A stretch of 64,000 bases of DNA from Microbacterium hydrocarbonoxydans (lineage in GTDB: Bacteria; Actinomycetota; Actinomycetes; Actinomycetales; Microbacteriaceae), in the NCBI RefSeq assembly GCF_900105205.1, contig NZ_FNSQ01000005.1, positions 2,356,001 through 2,420,000 on the forward strand, given 5' to 3'. A program made the translations under genes and the position numbers. The first letter of the stretch is position 1; each line of letters begins with the position of its first letter. The notes below the pieces were generated by a model. The model did no database searches, had not been told where the DNA came from, and saw only the letters and a program-made list of their open reading frames with translations. Below, piece after piece: positions 17,189 to 26,107 of this stretch.

Positions 17189-17968
17189 ATGACGTCAGAG
17201 CAGTCCGCGGAGCCCGAAACTCCGCCAGCAGAGACTCAGCAGCCTCGTCACGCCGGATTCGCCTACTCCCTCGGACGAGGTCTGATCACGCCGTTGGCCC
17301 GCACGATCTATCGACCCCGCATCGAGGGCCGGGAGAACGTGCCCCTGGACGGCCCCGTCATCTTCGCGAGCAACCACCTCTCGTTCATCGACTCGATCGC
17401 GATCCCGGTCGCAGCCCCCAGACCGGTGCACTTCCTCGCGAAGTCGAGCTACTTCGAGGGTCCGGGCTTCAGCGGCTGGCTGAGCAAGACCTTCTTCGAG
17501 TCCATCGGAGCGATCCCCGTGCGCCGAGGAGCCGGCCAGGCCGCGCTCGACGCGCTGGACGTGCAGCGCAAGCTCCTTGAGGAGGGGCTCGCCGTGGCGC
17601 TGTACCCGGAGGGCACCCGCTCGACGGACGGACGTCTCTACAAGGGCCGCACCGGGGTCGCCTTCCTCGCGCTGCAGACCGGAGCACCCGTCGTGCCGGT
17701 GGGATTGATCGGCACCGACAAGGTCATGCCGGTGGGCGCCAAGATGCCCACTCTGAAGGAGCGCATCACGGTCCGCTTCGGCACTCCTCTCGATCTCTCG
17801 CCGCACGGACCAGCGACCAGCGGACGTGCCCGCCGTCAAGCCACGGACGAGATCATGGCCGCGATCCACGCGCTCTCGGGTCAGGAGCTGGCTGATGCGT
17901 ACAACGAGGCTCCGGCGCAGGGGACGATCGAGAAGATCAAGCAGGCGCTGCCGCACGAGCGCCGCTGA
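17189..17968 (+). CDS. plsC: 1-acyl-sn-glycerol-3-phosphate acyltransferase
   Basis: A 259-residue PlsC-family acyltransferase that adds the second acyl chain to lysophosphatidic acid at the inner membrane face. The catalytic HX4D box is NHLSFID (about residues 62-68), and the glycerophosphate-binding boxes are GAIPVRRG (about 111-118), YPEGTRS (about 139-145) and VPVGLIG (about 169-175). No obvious transmembrane helix is present, so it is probably a peripheral protein. TAACCT six bases before the ATG (17177-17182) marks a leaderless start. Some actinobacterial members of this family acylate other lipids; the substrate is assigned by family. Confidence 0.92.
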   Translation: MTSEQSAEPETPPAETQQPRHAGFAYSLGRGLITPLARTIYRPRIEGRENVPLDGPVIFASNHLSFIDSIAIPVAAPRPVHFLAKSSYFEGPGFSGWLSKTFFESIGAIPVRRGAGQAALDALDVQRKLLEEGLAVALYPEGTRSTDGRLYKGRTGVAFLALQTGAPVVPVGLIGTDKVMPVGAKMPTLKERITVRFGTPLDLSPHGPATSGRARRQATDEIMAAIHALSGQELADAYNEAPAQGTIEKIKQALPHERR

Positions 17969-17994
17969 CACAGGCAGGGATCTGCGGGCGGAGG

Positions 17995-18489
17995 TCAGTC
18001 CGTCGCCGCGCGCACGGTCGCCTCGTGACGCACCGGGAAGTTCATCGAGTTCGCGATGAAGCACCAGTCGTGCGCCTGGGCGTGCGCTCGCTCTGCGGCC
18101 TCGATCATCGACGCCTCGGCGACCACGACCTCGGGGCGCAGCATCACCTCGACGAATGCGCCTCCGCCCGTGCCGTCCTCGCGCATCGTCCCAGACGCGG
18201 TGTCGCGGTAGGAGACCACGACGACCCCTGCGGTGACGCAGGCATGCAGGTACGACAGGAGATGGCACTCCGAGAGCGAGGCCAGCAGAAGATCCTCGGG
18301 GTTCCACCGCGACGGGTCCCCGCGGAAGGGCTTGTCGGCGGACGCGAGGATCTCGGGCTTCCCCTCGACCTCGAGCGTGACGTCGCGGCGATACTCGCGA
18401 TATCCGCTCGTCCCCGTGCCCGAGTTGCCGGTCCAGGTGGACGTGAGCGCGTAGCGGTGCTCCCCGAGGGGCGCTGATCGATCTGCCAT
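17995..18489 (-). CDS. OsmC-family protein
   Basis: A 164-residue OsmC-like protein with the two redox cysteines of the thiol peroxidase family: Cys in LASLSECHLLSYLH (about residue 77) and Cys in HDWCFIANSMNFPV (about 144). OsmC and Ohr proteins reduce organic hydroperoxides; this branch (with RWNPEDLLLASLSECH) is usually annotated simply as OsmC family, and a true Ohr is encoded at 56.5 kb. Start chosen at MADRSAPLG; upstream is CAGACT six bases before the ATG, a poor -10 match. It is divergent from the asparaginase gene, 70 bp away, and convergent with plsC. Confidence 0.88.
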   Translation of the reverse strand: MADRSAPLGEHRYALTSTWTGNSGTGTSGYREYRRDVTLEVEGKPEILASADKPFRGDPSRWNPEDLLLASLSECHLLSYLHACVTAGVVVVSYRDTASGTMREDGTGGGAFVEVMLRPEVVVAEASMIEAAERAHAQAHDWCFIANSMNFPVRHEATVRAATD

Positions 18490-18559
18490 GCCCTCAGTCT
18501 GCCAGCCGGAGCGTCCGCGTCGGCGATCGGCTGATCGCCGACGACGATATCCTGGGGAG

Positions 18560-19555
18560 GTGCTGGAGACTCTGACTGTGCAGGATGCCGTGGAACTCGC
18601 CGTCGTCGAACGGAGCGGATTCGTCGAATCCCGCCACGCGGGGGCGGCCGTCGTGCTCTCCCCCGACGGGGATGTCGTCGCCCGATACGGGAACGCGGAT
18701 GCCCTGGTGCTGCCGCGCTCGAGCCTGAAGCCGCTGCAGGCAGTGGCCTGCATCACGGCCGGCGCCGCCCTGGAGGGTGAGCAGCTCGCCATGTCGACCG
18801 CGAGCCACTCGGGTACAGAGCGTCATGCGTCGACCGTGCGGAACGTGCTCACGGAGGGCGGCCTCACCGAAGACGACCTCGCGTGCCCACCGGCATGGCC
18901 CGGTGACACGGCGGCACGGGACGAGCTGGTGCGAGAGCATGGCGCCCAGACCCGCATCCGGATGAACTGCTCGGGCAAGCATGCGGCGATGCTGCGTGCG
19001 TGCGTCGCCACCGGTTGGCCCACGGACGGGTACCTCGATCCCGCCCATCCTCTGCAGGTGCACATCCGCGATGTGATCGAGCGGCTGACCGGTGAGAAGG
19101 TCGCGCACACCGCGATCGACGGATGCGGCGCCCCCGTCTACGCCCTCACACTCACGGGCCTTGCCCGAGCCATCCACCGGATCGGCGCAGCGTCGGACCG
19201 CTCCCCCTTCGCTCTGCACCGCGTCGCCGGCTCCCTGGTGAAGGCCGTCAAGGAGCACCCCTGGACGATCGATGGCCCCGGGCGCCCCGACACGATCGCC
19301 ATCGAGAAGCTCGGCGTGTTCGCGAAGGGCGGTGCGGAGGGCGTGATGGTCATGGTCGCCCCAAACGGCACCACCGTCGCCCTGAAGATGCTCGATGGCG
19401 CAGCCCGTGCCACGACGATCGTCGCGGCAACGTTGCTGGCCCGTGCCGGTGCGCTGAGCGATGCGGACGTCGCGTCCCTCGCCGACGCGCTCTCGCTCGA
19501 AGTTCTCGGCGGAGGCACGGAGGTCGGTCGCATCCACGTCAGCGCGAGCATCTGA
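18560..19555 (+). CDS. Asparaginase (type PF06089)
   Basis: A 331-residue protein of the actinobacterial/plant-symbiont L-asparaginase family, which is unrelated to EcAII. Conserved features are ELAVVERSGFVESRH near the start, GNADALVLPRSSLKPLQA (about residues 40-57), STASHSGTERH, MNCSGKHAAML and DGCGAPVYAL. These match the serine/lysine-based active site of Rhizobium-type asparaginases (SLKPLQ, SGKH). The start is uncertain. GTG 18560 has TATCCT exactly six bases upstream (leaderless), which I prefer; GTG 18578 with GGAG nine bases upstream is the alternative. Confidence 0.88.
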   Translation: MLETLTVQDAVELAVVERSGFVESRHAGAAVVLSPDGDVVARYGNADALVLPRSSLKPLQAVACITAGAALEGEQLAMSTASHSGTERHASTVRNVLTEGGLTEDDLACPPAWPGDTAARDELVREHGAQTRIRMNCSGKHAAMLRACVATGWPTDGYLDPAHPLQVHIRDVIERLTGEKVAHTAIDGCGAPVYALTLTGLARAIHRIGAASDRSPFALHRVAGSLVKAVKEHPWTIDGPGRPDTIAIEKLGVFAKGGAEGVMVMVAPNGTTVALKMLDGAARATTIVAATLLARAGALSDADVASLADALSLEVLGGGTEVGRIHVSASI

Positions 19556-19582
19556 CAGATCGCCGTCGCGGAGCGAGCGCGG

Positions 19583-22351
19583 TCACCGCGCGCTGAGGGC
19601 GGGAAGCACGACTCTGCGGGGACCGGCATCGGCCATGAGCGACCAGGCTCTGCCCGCATTCGGGCGCGCGTAAGGCGGCAGATCTCGCACGCCGGCCAGC
19701 TGTCGCAGGTCTCCGGGGTTCTCGACGCGGATGAGGATCTCCCCCTCGGCTCTGACGCGTTGCCACAGTGACCAGCTGCGCTGCCACGACTCGGTGTCGC
19801 CGACGAGCATCACCGGTCGCGTGCCGTCTGGCTGCTCGCGTCTCTCCGACAGCGCCACGACATCGCACTCCGGATAGGTCGATCCGAGCAGAGCCGCGAC
19901 GGCGGATGTTCCCGCGGTGACCAGGCCGGTGAGAGCCGCGTGCGGACTCCACGAGACGACGCCCCTCGCGCGAGAGCGCACCCGGTGCGGCGCGCTTGCG
20001 TGCGGATCCTCCTCGCGAACCCAGACCGCCTGCACCTCACGGTCGAGCATCCTCATCCGGCCGGGAGGACGCGCCGGGTCGAAGCCGGCGGAATCTCCCC
20101 CTGCAGCGATGTGATCCACTCGGCTCGCCATCCGCAGCAGCCCTCGCACGGGGAGCATCTCGAGGATCCGGCCTGCTGCGCCTCCTGGCCGAGTGGCGGT
20201 GAGCACGAAGGTGGTGCCCGCGGCTGCGCGCAGCGTCTGCTCCCACAGTCGCGCCAGGTGCTGCGCGTACTCGGCCGGCAGGCCGACGAGCTGCGCATCG
20301 ATGTCATCGCACACCACCAGTGCGGGGAGTCGTCTGCGGCCCTCTGCGAGAGCCGTGATCGTGTCCCAGGCGCTCTCGAGGTCGTCAGGAACTCGGAGCG
20401 CATCCGCACGCTGCGTCATGAGCGCACGCAGGACCGATGTCCGTCCCGAGCCTGGACCTCCGAGCACGGCGAGTCCCCGATCGATGCCGACCGCGAGGGT
20501 CTCGATCGGCTGCCTCTGCTGCTCGGGCTCGTCCGCGAGACCGAGCACGACACGGTCGTCCGGGGAGCCGCCACGGAGGGCGGCGAGCGGAACGATGCGG
20601 GGAAGCGCCGGAAGCCAGGGGCTCTGCGGCGGGGTGCTCTGGCTCCACCGCTCGACGATGTCGGACCTGTCCGAGGCCGTGGTCACACCCACCCGCATCA
20701 GGACGGCGACGGCGTCCTGAGGACGCCGCACCAGGGCGAGGCCGCGTGAGCCGAGCCCACCGGGCAGGTCGGCCGCCGCATCGCTGCCGATCACGAAGCG
20801 GCTGTCGGAGGCTTCGGAGACCCGCAGGCTCAGGCGGAGCGGGCAGTTCGCTGCGAGAGCCTCCCGGACGACTCCGGCAGCGCGTTGCGTGCCGAGGATC
20901 AGGTGCATCCCCAGCGCCCGGCCACGCGCGGCGATGTCGGTGAACACCGCTCCGAGATCGGAGTGCTCCTGCAGGAGCGCCGCGAACTCGTCGACGACGA
21001 TCACGAGGCGCATCAGACCGACCTCGCGCACATCCCGTGCGCCGGCTGCAGCGAGGATCGCCTCGCGCCGACGCAGCTCGGCTGTGAGGCTCGAGACACC
21101 GCGTCGCGCACCGCGCTCGTCGAGATCCGTGATCACTGCCGCAACGTGAGGCAGGGACCGGAGCGGCTCGAAGGCGGTGCCGCCTTTGAAGTCCGCAAGG
21201 ACGAAGCTCACCTCCTCCGGGCCGTAACGCCCGGCGATCGCCGTCACCCATGACACCAGGAGCTCGCTCTTGCCGCTGCCTGTCGTCCCGGTCACGAGAG
21301 CGTGCGGGCCGTCATCGACGATGTCGAGCACCACGTCACAGCCCTCTGCTCGACCGACCGCCACCGCCAGCCCGTTCGAGGTGGACTGCGAAGCGACCTG
21401 ATCGAGGTCGGCCAGGCGCACGAGGTCGGGGATCCGGTCCCCGCCGTCGATGTCATCTGGGCGGACGGCGGCCGCTGCGACCGCCTGCACCTGCGAGAGA
21501 CACTCGACGCCCAAGGGCATCACTCCCCGCGGCGTGCGCATCCGGGCGCTGTGCGGCTCGAGGACGTCGATGACGGTCGTGATGCCCTCCGGCACGGCCG
21601 CCTCCCTCTCGAGCGCCCAGATCACCGCGTCCGAGGCCGGGCGCGGACGACCGCCGTGCGCCAGGCCGAGGCGGAACGCTCCGGGGCGCAGCACTTTCGC
21701 CTGCGAAAGATCGGCCACACCCCACTCATCGAGCCCCTCTCCGACGAGCGAGATCTGAGCCGCACCGAACCGCAGACTCATCTGGACGACGAGTGCCCGC
21801 ACGACCGACTCCACGACCGGTCCGCACCCGCGCACCGCGATCCCGCCGCCGAACGGGACGACGACAGGGATCGCCTCGATCGCCGTGCACCGCCGCCGGA
21901 ACTCTCCGCCGCGTTCGTCGTCGCCCCCCGTCACGCGGATCCTGCTCTCCCCCGGGCCGCTGCCCACCACGACCTCGGTGGTCGCATCGACGGGCTCTGC
22001 ACCGCGCAACGGCGGGTCGGCGAGAGCCGTCGCCGCATCGGGATGCCGGTGCCACCGCAGCATGCGCTCGTCATGGTGCAGGCGCGTGAGCTGCTCCTCG
22101 GCAGCGGACCACGCCGTGGTGCTCTCGCCTCGGGCACGTCGGTGCGCCGAGCGGCGCGACCGCGCCCCGTCGATCAGAGAGGCCAGGATCATCAGCGGGC
22201 CCAGAGCGGCGAAGCACAGGGACAGGAGGGATCCCGTCACCATCCAGAGCACGACTCCGGCAGCAACCGGCACCAGCGCCGCGACGAAGGGCGTGGGTGG
22301 CCTCCGCGGAGGCACGACCGCAGGAGGCAGGGTGATCGACGGGGAATCCAT
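19583..22351 (-). CDS. FtsK/SpoIIIE-domain ATPase, EccC/EssC-like
   Basis: A 922-residue membrane-anchored ATPase resembling the motor of type VII (ESX) secretion systems. Two transmembrane helices are near residues 22-60, then a cytoplasmic region, then a first FtsK domain with an intact Walker A (GTTGSGKSE, about 355-363), Walker B (LVIVVDEFAALL) and GTQRAAGVVRE. A second ATPase domain carries a degenerate Walker A (GGPGSGRTS, Arg for Lys, about residue 632) and ALVVCDDIDAQL. The FtsK gamma domain and a third ATPase domain are missing. No WXG100, EccB, EccD or mycosin gene is in the window. The PP2C gene ends 57 bp upstream on the same strand. Role: probably protein export, unproven. Confidence 0.85.
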   Translation of the reverse strand: MDSPSITLPPAVVPPRRPPTPFVAALVPVAAGVVLWMVTGSLLSLCFAALGPLMILASLIDGARSRRSAHRRARGESTTAWSAAEEQLTRLHHDERMLRWHRHPDAATALADPPLRGAEPVDATTEVVVGSGPGESRIRVTGGDDERGGEFRRRCTAIEAIPVVVPFGGGIAVRGCGPVVESVVRALVVQMSLRFGAAQISLVGEGLDEWGVADLSQAKVLRPGAFRLGLAHGGRPRPASDAVIWALEREAAVPEGITTVIDVLEPHSARMRTPRGVMPLGVECLSQVQAVAAAAVRPDDIDGGDRIPDLVRLADLDQVASQSTSNGLAVAVGRAEGCDVVLDIVDDGPHALVTGTTGSGKSELLVSWVTAIAGRYGPEEVSFVLADFKGGTAFEPLRSLPHVAAVITDLDERGARRGVSSLTAELRRREAILAAAGARDVREVGLMRLVIVVDEFAALLQEHSDLGAVFTDIAARGRALGMHLILGTQRAAGVVREALAANCPLRLSLRVSEASDSRFVIGSDAAADLPGGLGSRGLALVRRPQDAVAVLMRVGVTTASDRSDIVERWSQSTPPQSPWLPALPRIVPLAALRGGSPDDRVVLGLADEPEQQRQPIETLAVGIDRGLAVLGGPGSGRTSVLRALMTQRADALRVPDDLESAWDTITALAEGRRRLPALVVCDDIDAQLVGLPAEYAQHLARLWEQTLRAAAGTTFVLTATRPGGAAGRILEMLPVRGLLRMASRVDHIAAGGDSAGFDPARPPGRMRMLDREVQAVWVREEDPHASAPHRVRSRARGVVSWSPHAALTGLVTAGTSAVAALLGSTYPECDVVALSERREQPDGTRPVMLVGDTESWQRSWSLWQRVRAEGEILIRVENPGDLRQLAGVRDLPPYARPNAGRAWSLMADAGPRRVVLPALSAR

Positions 22352-22408
22352 GCCGACCAGTCGACATCATCCGACTGCCGCGCGGGGGCCGTCCACAGCC
22401 CGGAGGAG

Positions 22409-23206
22409 CTATTCCTCTTCGGACTCGTTTGTGGAGGACGGCTCTTCGGCGATCTGCACGATCACGAGCGTCACGTTGTCGCGGCCGCCGTTCTCGAGCG
22501 CTGCCGCGAGCATCGCCTCCACCGCCGCCCCGGGGTCGGCGTTCTCGCGCAGGAAGTGCTGGATGCCGTAGTCGGTCAGCTCTTTGGTGAGGCCGTCGGA
22601 GCAGATCACGAAGCGGTCGCCGACCCGCACGTCGAGGGTGACGTAGTCGGGGGCCGTGAGCTCGCTGGCTCCGACCGCGCGCGTGATGACGTTGCTGTAC
22701 GGATGGCCTTCGGCTTCTTCGGGGCTGATCTTGCCCGCAGCGATGAGTTCCTGCACGACAGAGTGATCGGTGGTGACCTGGACCAGCCGGTCATCGCGCA
22801 GCAGGTAGACCCGGGAATCCCCGATGTTGAGCGCGGCCCAATGCGGCTCGTCGTCCTCGTACTCGAGGAACACACCGGTCAACGTGGTGCCGGTGCCCTC
22901 GTCGGTGGTCTCGGGATGGTCCGCGATATCTCCGACGGCGAGTTCCAGCGCACCCTGGATGGCTCCCCGCTCGACCGATCCCGAAGCGACGACGGCTTCC
23001 AGGCGCTTGACCGTGCTCTGGCTGGCGATCTCGCCGCCCGCGTGACCGCCCATGCCGTCAGCCACGATGAACAGCGGGTACTCCGCGAAGAACGCGTCCT
23101 GGTTGGTCTCGCGGCGCCGGCCGACATCGGTGACGCCAGCCCAGGACAGCACCAGCCGTCGCTGCGCCACCGTGACGCTGCGCGTCTTCGTCGTCGTGTC
23201 AGACAC
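22409..23206 (-). CDS. PP2C-family protein serine/threonine phosphatase
   Basis: A 265-residue soluble PP2C (PPM) phosphatase opposing Ser/Thr kinases. Metal-binding motifs are present: VTDVGRRRETNQDAF (about 27-41), VADGMGGHAGGE (about 50-61), NIGDSRVYLLRD, VICSDGLTKELTD and GGRDNVTLVIV near the end. There is no transmembrane segment, unlike PstP. GTG 23206 was chosen because GGAGG sits six bases upstream; a longer frame reaches 23254 but overlaps the TACGAT promoter box (23257-23262). It lies just upstream of the EccC-like gene. ESX-type systems in actinobacteria often carry FHA or kinase/phosphatase partners, so a link is possible but not shown. Confidence 0.93.
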   Translation of the reverse strand: MSDTTTKTRSVTVAQRRLVLSWAGVTDVGRRRETNQDAFFAEYPLFIVADGMGGHAGGEIASQSTVKRLEAVVASGSVERGAIQGALELAVGDIADHPETTDEGTGTTLTGVFLEYEDDEPHWAALNIGDSRVYLLRDDRLVQVTTDHSVVQELIAAGKISPEEAEGHPYSNVITRAVGASELTAPDYVTLDVRVGDRFVICSDGLTKELTDYGIQHFLRENADPGAAVEAMLAAALENGGRDNVTLVIVQIAEEPSSTNESEEE

Positions 23207-23278
23207 TCGTAGCCTCCGAAATTCCCGTGCGTCGGGCCGCCCCGGGATACTCACACATCGTAGTGGACACCGAGACGC

Positions 23279-24262
23279 TCACACTCGCGCCGCGGGGTCT
23301 TCGGGCAAGGGGAACAGCGCATCGATCGCCGCCGCATCGTCGGCATCAGGCCGCCAGGCGCTTCCGGCCTCCGCATTCGCCTCGACCTGCTCGGGCGAGG
23401 TCGCTCCGGCGATCACACTGGAGACTGCCGGGTTCACGAGCAGCCATCCGAAAGCCGCCTGCAGCATCGTGATCCCGCGGTCTTCGCAGAACACCGCGAA
23501 CTGCTCCAGCGCGGCCCACGGGGCAGCCTCCCAGACGTGTCGACGACTGGACATGATCCTGCTCGATGAAGGGCCGCCCTCGCGCGTGAACTTCCCCGTC
23601 AGCAGCCCGTTGTGCAGCGGGAAGTACGGGAAGAAGCCGAGGCCGTATCGCTGCACTGCGGGAAGCACCTCGCGCTCTGCGGCGCGTGCCAGCAGGGAGT
23701 AGTGGTTCTGCGCCGACACGAAGCGTCCCGTGTGCCGCTCCCTGGCGGTGAACTCCGCCTCCGCGATCTGCCAGCCGGTGAAGTTCGAGTGGCCGTAGTA
23801 CCGGATCTTGCCCTCGCGCACCAGCTCGTCCAGCGCGTCGATCGTCTCGGCGACCGGAGTGTCGGCATCCGGCAGGTGCAGCTGATACAGGTCGATCCAG
23901 TCGGTGCGGAGGCGTCTGAGAGACTCCTCGACGGCGCGGCGGATGTAGCGGCGCGACCCGCGTGCGGCCGGGAAGTCGTATCCCATATCGCGCTCGTGGC
24001 CGAACTTCGTGGCGAGGACGACGCGATCCCGCCGCCCGTCCAGCGCCTGTCCCATCAGCGTCTCGCTGGTGCCGGCCGTGGCACCGTACATGTCGGCGGT
24101 GTCGAGGAGGGTGATGCCGTTCGCGATCGCCGCGTCGATCACCGCCCGCGTTCCCTCGAGCGTCTCGGTCGCCGTTCCCGTGCGTCCGAAGTTGTTACAC
24201 CCGAGGCCGGTCGCAGAGACGAGAAGGCCGGAGGCACCTACCCGGCGGTGAGAGGTGAGCAT
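23279..24262 (-). CDS. Aldo/keto reductase
   Basis: A 327-residue NADPH-dependent aldo/keto reductase (TIM barrel) of the YghZ/YajO/KdpAB-beta-like group. The catalytic tetrad is readable: Asp and Tyr in TADMYGATAG (about 56-65), Lys in LATKFG (about 82-87) and His in GHSNFTGWQI (about 158-167). The cofactor-binding tail SSVIAGATSPEQVEANA is near residue 290. The substrate is unknown; members reduce a wide range of aldehydes and ketones. TAGCGT six bases before the ATG (24269-24274) indicates a leaderless start, and a strong terminator for the gene upstream ends 29 bp before it. Confidence 0.93.
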   Translation of the reverse strand: MLTSHRRVGASGLLVSATGLGCNNFGRTGTATETLEGTRAVIDAAIANGITLLDTADMYGATAGTSETLMGQALDGRRDRVVLATKFGHERDMGYDFPAARGSRRYIRRAVEESLRRLRTDWIDLYQLHLPDADTPVAETIDALDELVREGKIRYYGHSNFTGWQIAEAEFTARERHTGRFVSAQNHYSLLARAAEREVLPAVQRYGLGFFPYFPLHNGLLTGKFTREGGPSSSRIMSSRRHVWEAAPWAALEQFAVFCEDRGITMLQAAFGWLLVNPAVSSVIAGATSPEQVEANAEAGSAWRPDADDAAAIDALFPLPEDPAARV

Positions 24263-24290
24263 GCATCCACGCTATCGGGTTCGGAGACAG

Positions 24291-24324
24291 CACAGAGCCC
24301 CCGACCGGGGTCGGGGGCTCTGTG
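24291..24324 (-). terminator. Perfect 16-bp hairpin terminator
   Basis: CACAGAGCCCCCGACC (24291-24306) pairs perfectly with 24309-24324 across a 2-nt centre. It lies 8 bp after the stop codon of the DUF5684 gene and before the promoter of the aldo/keto reductase gene. No T run follows on the minus strand, so it is an I-shaped actinobacterial terminator. Confidence 0.88.
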
Positions 24325-24332
24325 TCACATCA

Positions 24333-25172
24333 TCAGGCCGGAGGCTGAGTGGGATTCGTCGGCGGAGCCGGCGGAGCTGCCGGGGGTGCCGGCGGAACCT
24401 GCGGAGCTGCCGGCGGAGCTGCCGGCGGAGCCGTGGGGGGCTCACCAGGAGCACCGGGAGCCGAAGGACCGGCGGGCGGCGCGTAGCCGGGCTGTGCGGG
24501 CGGCGCGTAGCCGGGCTGTGCGGGCGGCGCGTAGCCGGGCTGGGCCGGCGGCGCGTACCCCTGCGGGGCCGGAGGCGCGTAGCCCTGCTGCGGTGCACCG
24601 TAGCCCTGGGGCGCGCCGTAGGCGGGACCGGCGGCCGGACGCGGCTGGACGGGGATGCCCTGCCAGACCGTGCGGTCAGCGAGGAAGCCGTTGTTCGCCC
24701 ACGAAGCCGGAGCGATGTTCGGGTTCCAGCGCGACTTGTCGAAGGCGTTGATGCCGAGCCAGACGAGCGAGAGGAAGATGTAGAGGACGACCCAGACGGA
24801 GTCCTTCTGCAGCTTGAGTCCCACACGCCAGGCGGCGAGGACGGCGACGATGGCGAAGCCGATCCCGACCAGCCATCCGAGCACCGGAATCCAGGTCAGC
24901 AGGCTGGCGAAGACGAGCCAGGGGTTCACGTCGCCCAGCTTGAAGAAGATCATGAAGTTGTAGTACGGAACCCAGGCGCGCCACTTGCCCTCGACTCCGG
25001 CCTTCTCGAAGATCTTCATGAGGAACAGGGCGCTGAGGACGTAGCCAGCGACAGCGATGATGAAGATGAAGACGCCGTAGATCAGCCAAAAGGCGGCTGC
25101 TGCGGCCCCGCCTCCGTCATAGTTATACGATGACGCGATTGCCGCGCTGACGTCGCCGATAAATGAGAACAT
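24333..25172 (-). CDS. DUF5684-type membrane protein with Pro/Ala/Gly-rich tail
   Basis: A 279-residue protein. The first 150 residues contain about four transmembrane segments with the pattern of DUF5684 (signal-peptidase-associated-like) proteins: MKIFEKAGVEGKWRAWVPYYN at about 48-68, then WIPVLGWLVGIG. The C-terminal 110 residues are disordered, with AQPGYAPP-type repeats and then PPAAPPAAP low complexity. ATG 25172 was picked for its GGAGG five bases upstream; a longer frame runs to 25277 but lacks such a signal. Function is unknown. The tail is typical of envelope proteins that cross the thick wall or cluster at the membrane. Confidence 0.8.
   Translation of the reverse strand: MFSFIGDVSAAIASSYNYDGGGAAAAAFWLIYGVFIFIIAVAGYVLSALFLMKIFEKAGVEGKWRAWVPYYNFMIFFKLGDVNPWLVFASLLTWIPVLGWLVGIGFAIVAVLAAWRVGLKLQKDSVWVVLYIFLSLVWLGINAFDKSRWNPNIAPASWANNGFLADRTVWQGIPVQPRPAAGPAYGAPQGYGAPQQGYAPPAPQGYAPPAQPGYAPPAQPGYAPPAQPGYAPPAGPSAPGAPGEPPTAPPAAPPAAPQVPPAPPAAPPAPPTNPTQPPA
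24472..24591 (-). repeat. 24-bp coding repeats (AQPGYAPP), five units
   Basis: Copies at 24472-24495 and 24496-24519 are identical over 24 bp. The copy at 24520-24543 differs at its last base. Two diverged copies follow (24544-24567 and 24568-24591). The period is eight codons, so changes in copy number keep the reading frame of the Pro-rich tail. Confidence 0.85.
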
Positions 25173-25289
25173 GAACCCCTCCGGATCCGATGGAGCAGAC
25201 GCCTTGCGCGCCGCGACACCAACCATATCGGTGTGCCGATATTCGGGGCAACGACACACGCGGGGAGAAATCCCCACGTGTCATCCACG

Positions 25290-26036
25290 TCATTCCGCGA
25301 CGACGAGCTCGATCACGCCGGGCTCGGATGCATCCCGGAGAACGATTCCCCGCGAATCCGCCCACGTCCGCAGGGTCCGCACCGAGCGCACCCGCGGCCG
25401 GTCCTCGGCGAGTGCGCGCGTGAGCAGCCCCTTCGACTTCTTGTTGAAGTGGTTGAGCGCCTTGCCGTGTTCCGTGACCACCCGGACGTAGACGGACGGG
25501 ACGGATGCCGGGACCGGTCCGAGTGCCACGTAGGCCTCGCTGCGGAGATCCAGGACGAATACCGGATCCTCGTCCGCGATCGCCGCGGTCGTCGCCTCCG
25601 CCCAGTGTCGACGCAGCGCCGGGAGTCCCGGCAGCGAGGTCCCGGCGGCCAGACGGTAGGCCGGAAGCGGATCGAGTGCGGCCACCGGGCCGAGCGGCGC
25701 CGAGTGGATCCACACGTGAGAGGCGAGCCACCGTCTCGACGCCGTGCTGAGGGTCGCGGCGTCCAGCGCATCGAACAGCACGCCGGTGTAGCGGTCGACG
25801 GCGGGCATCGTCGGGGCGGAGCGGAGCATCCGGTTGTGCGCGATGTCGCCCGCCTGCTTCGGACTCAGCTTGAGGACCGAGCGTGCGGTCTCCTCATCCG
25901 CCGCGAGGTCGACGAGAGCGTCGATCACGGCGTGGCGCCGATACGAGAGGGCCGTCAGCGCGAGGGCGTCGAGGTCGAGCGGAGCACCGTCTCCCCCCGG
26001 ACGCTTGGTCTCGGACGGCGGCAGCAGGATCTTCAT
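25290..26036 (-). CDS. yaaA: YaaA-family peroxide stress protein
   Basis: A 248-residue YaaA (DUF328/UPF0246) protein. E. coli YaaA lowers free intracellular iron during H2O2 stress and binds DNA. Family markers seen are the opening MKILLPPSETK, SVLKLSPKQAGDIAHNR, the YTGVLFDALD segment and the C-terminal GKALNHFNKKSKGLL, which replaces the enterobacterial NxASxEYF box. The start at 26036 matches the universal MKILLPPSE N-terminus; the upstream in-frame codon is not conserved in kind. It follows the ATP synthase terminator on the same strand, so it probably has its own promoter in the hairpin region. Confidence 0.92.
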   Translation of the reverse strand: MKILLPPSETKRPGGDGAPLDLDALALTALSYRRHAVIDALVDLAADEETARSVLKLSPKQAGDIAHNRMLRSAPTMPAVDRYTGVLFDALDAATLSTASRRWLASHVWIHSAPLGPVAALDPLPAYRLAAGTSLPGLPALRRHWAEATTAAIADEDPVFVLDLRSEAYVALGPVPASVPSVYVRVVTEHGKALNHFNKKSKGLLTRALAEDRPRVRSVRTLRTWADSRGIVLRDASEPGVIELVVAE

Positions 26037-26055
26037 GGGACCTCGGGGATGCAGA

Positions 26056-26095
26056 CACGTCCGCCCCGACACCGGAAGGTGCCGAGGCGGACGTG
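26056..26095 (-). terminator. Terminator of the ATP synthase operon
   Basis: CACGTCCGCC (26056-26065) pairs perfectly with GGCGGACGTG (26086-26095). The inner part continues as an imperfect stem (ccgACACC / GGTGccga). It begins 12 bp after the atpC stop codon and ends before yaaA. No T run is present. Confidence 0.8.
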
Positions 26096-26107
26096 AGGAA
26101 GAACAGA

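Noticed and set aside
23252..23262. Start of the PP2C phosphatase at GTG 23254
   Set aside because: It lies two bases from a TACGAT -10 box and lacks a ribosome-binding site, whereas GTG 23206 has GGAGG at the right distance.
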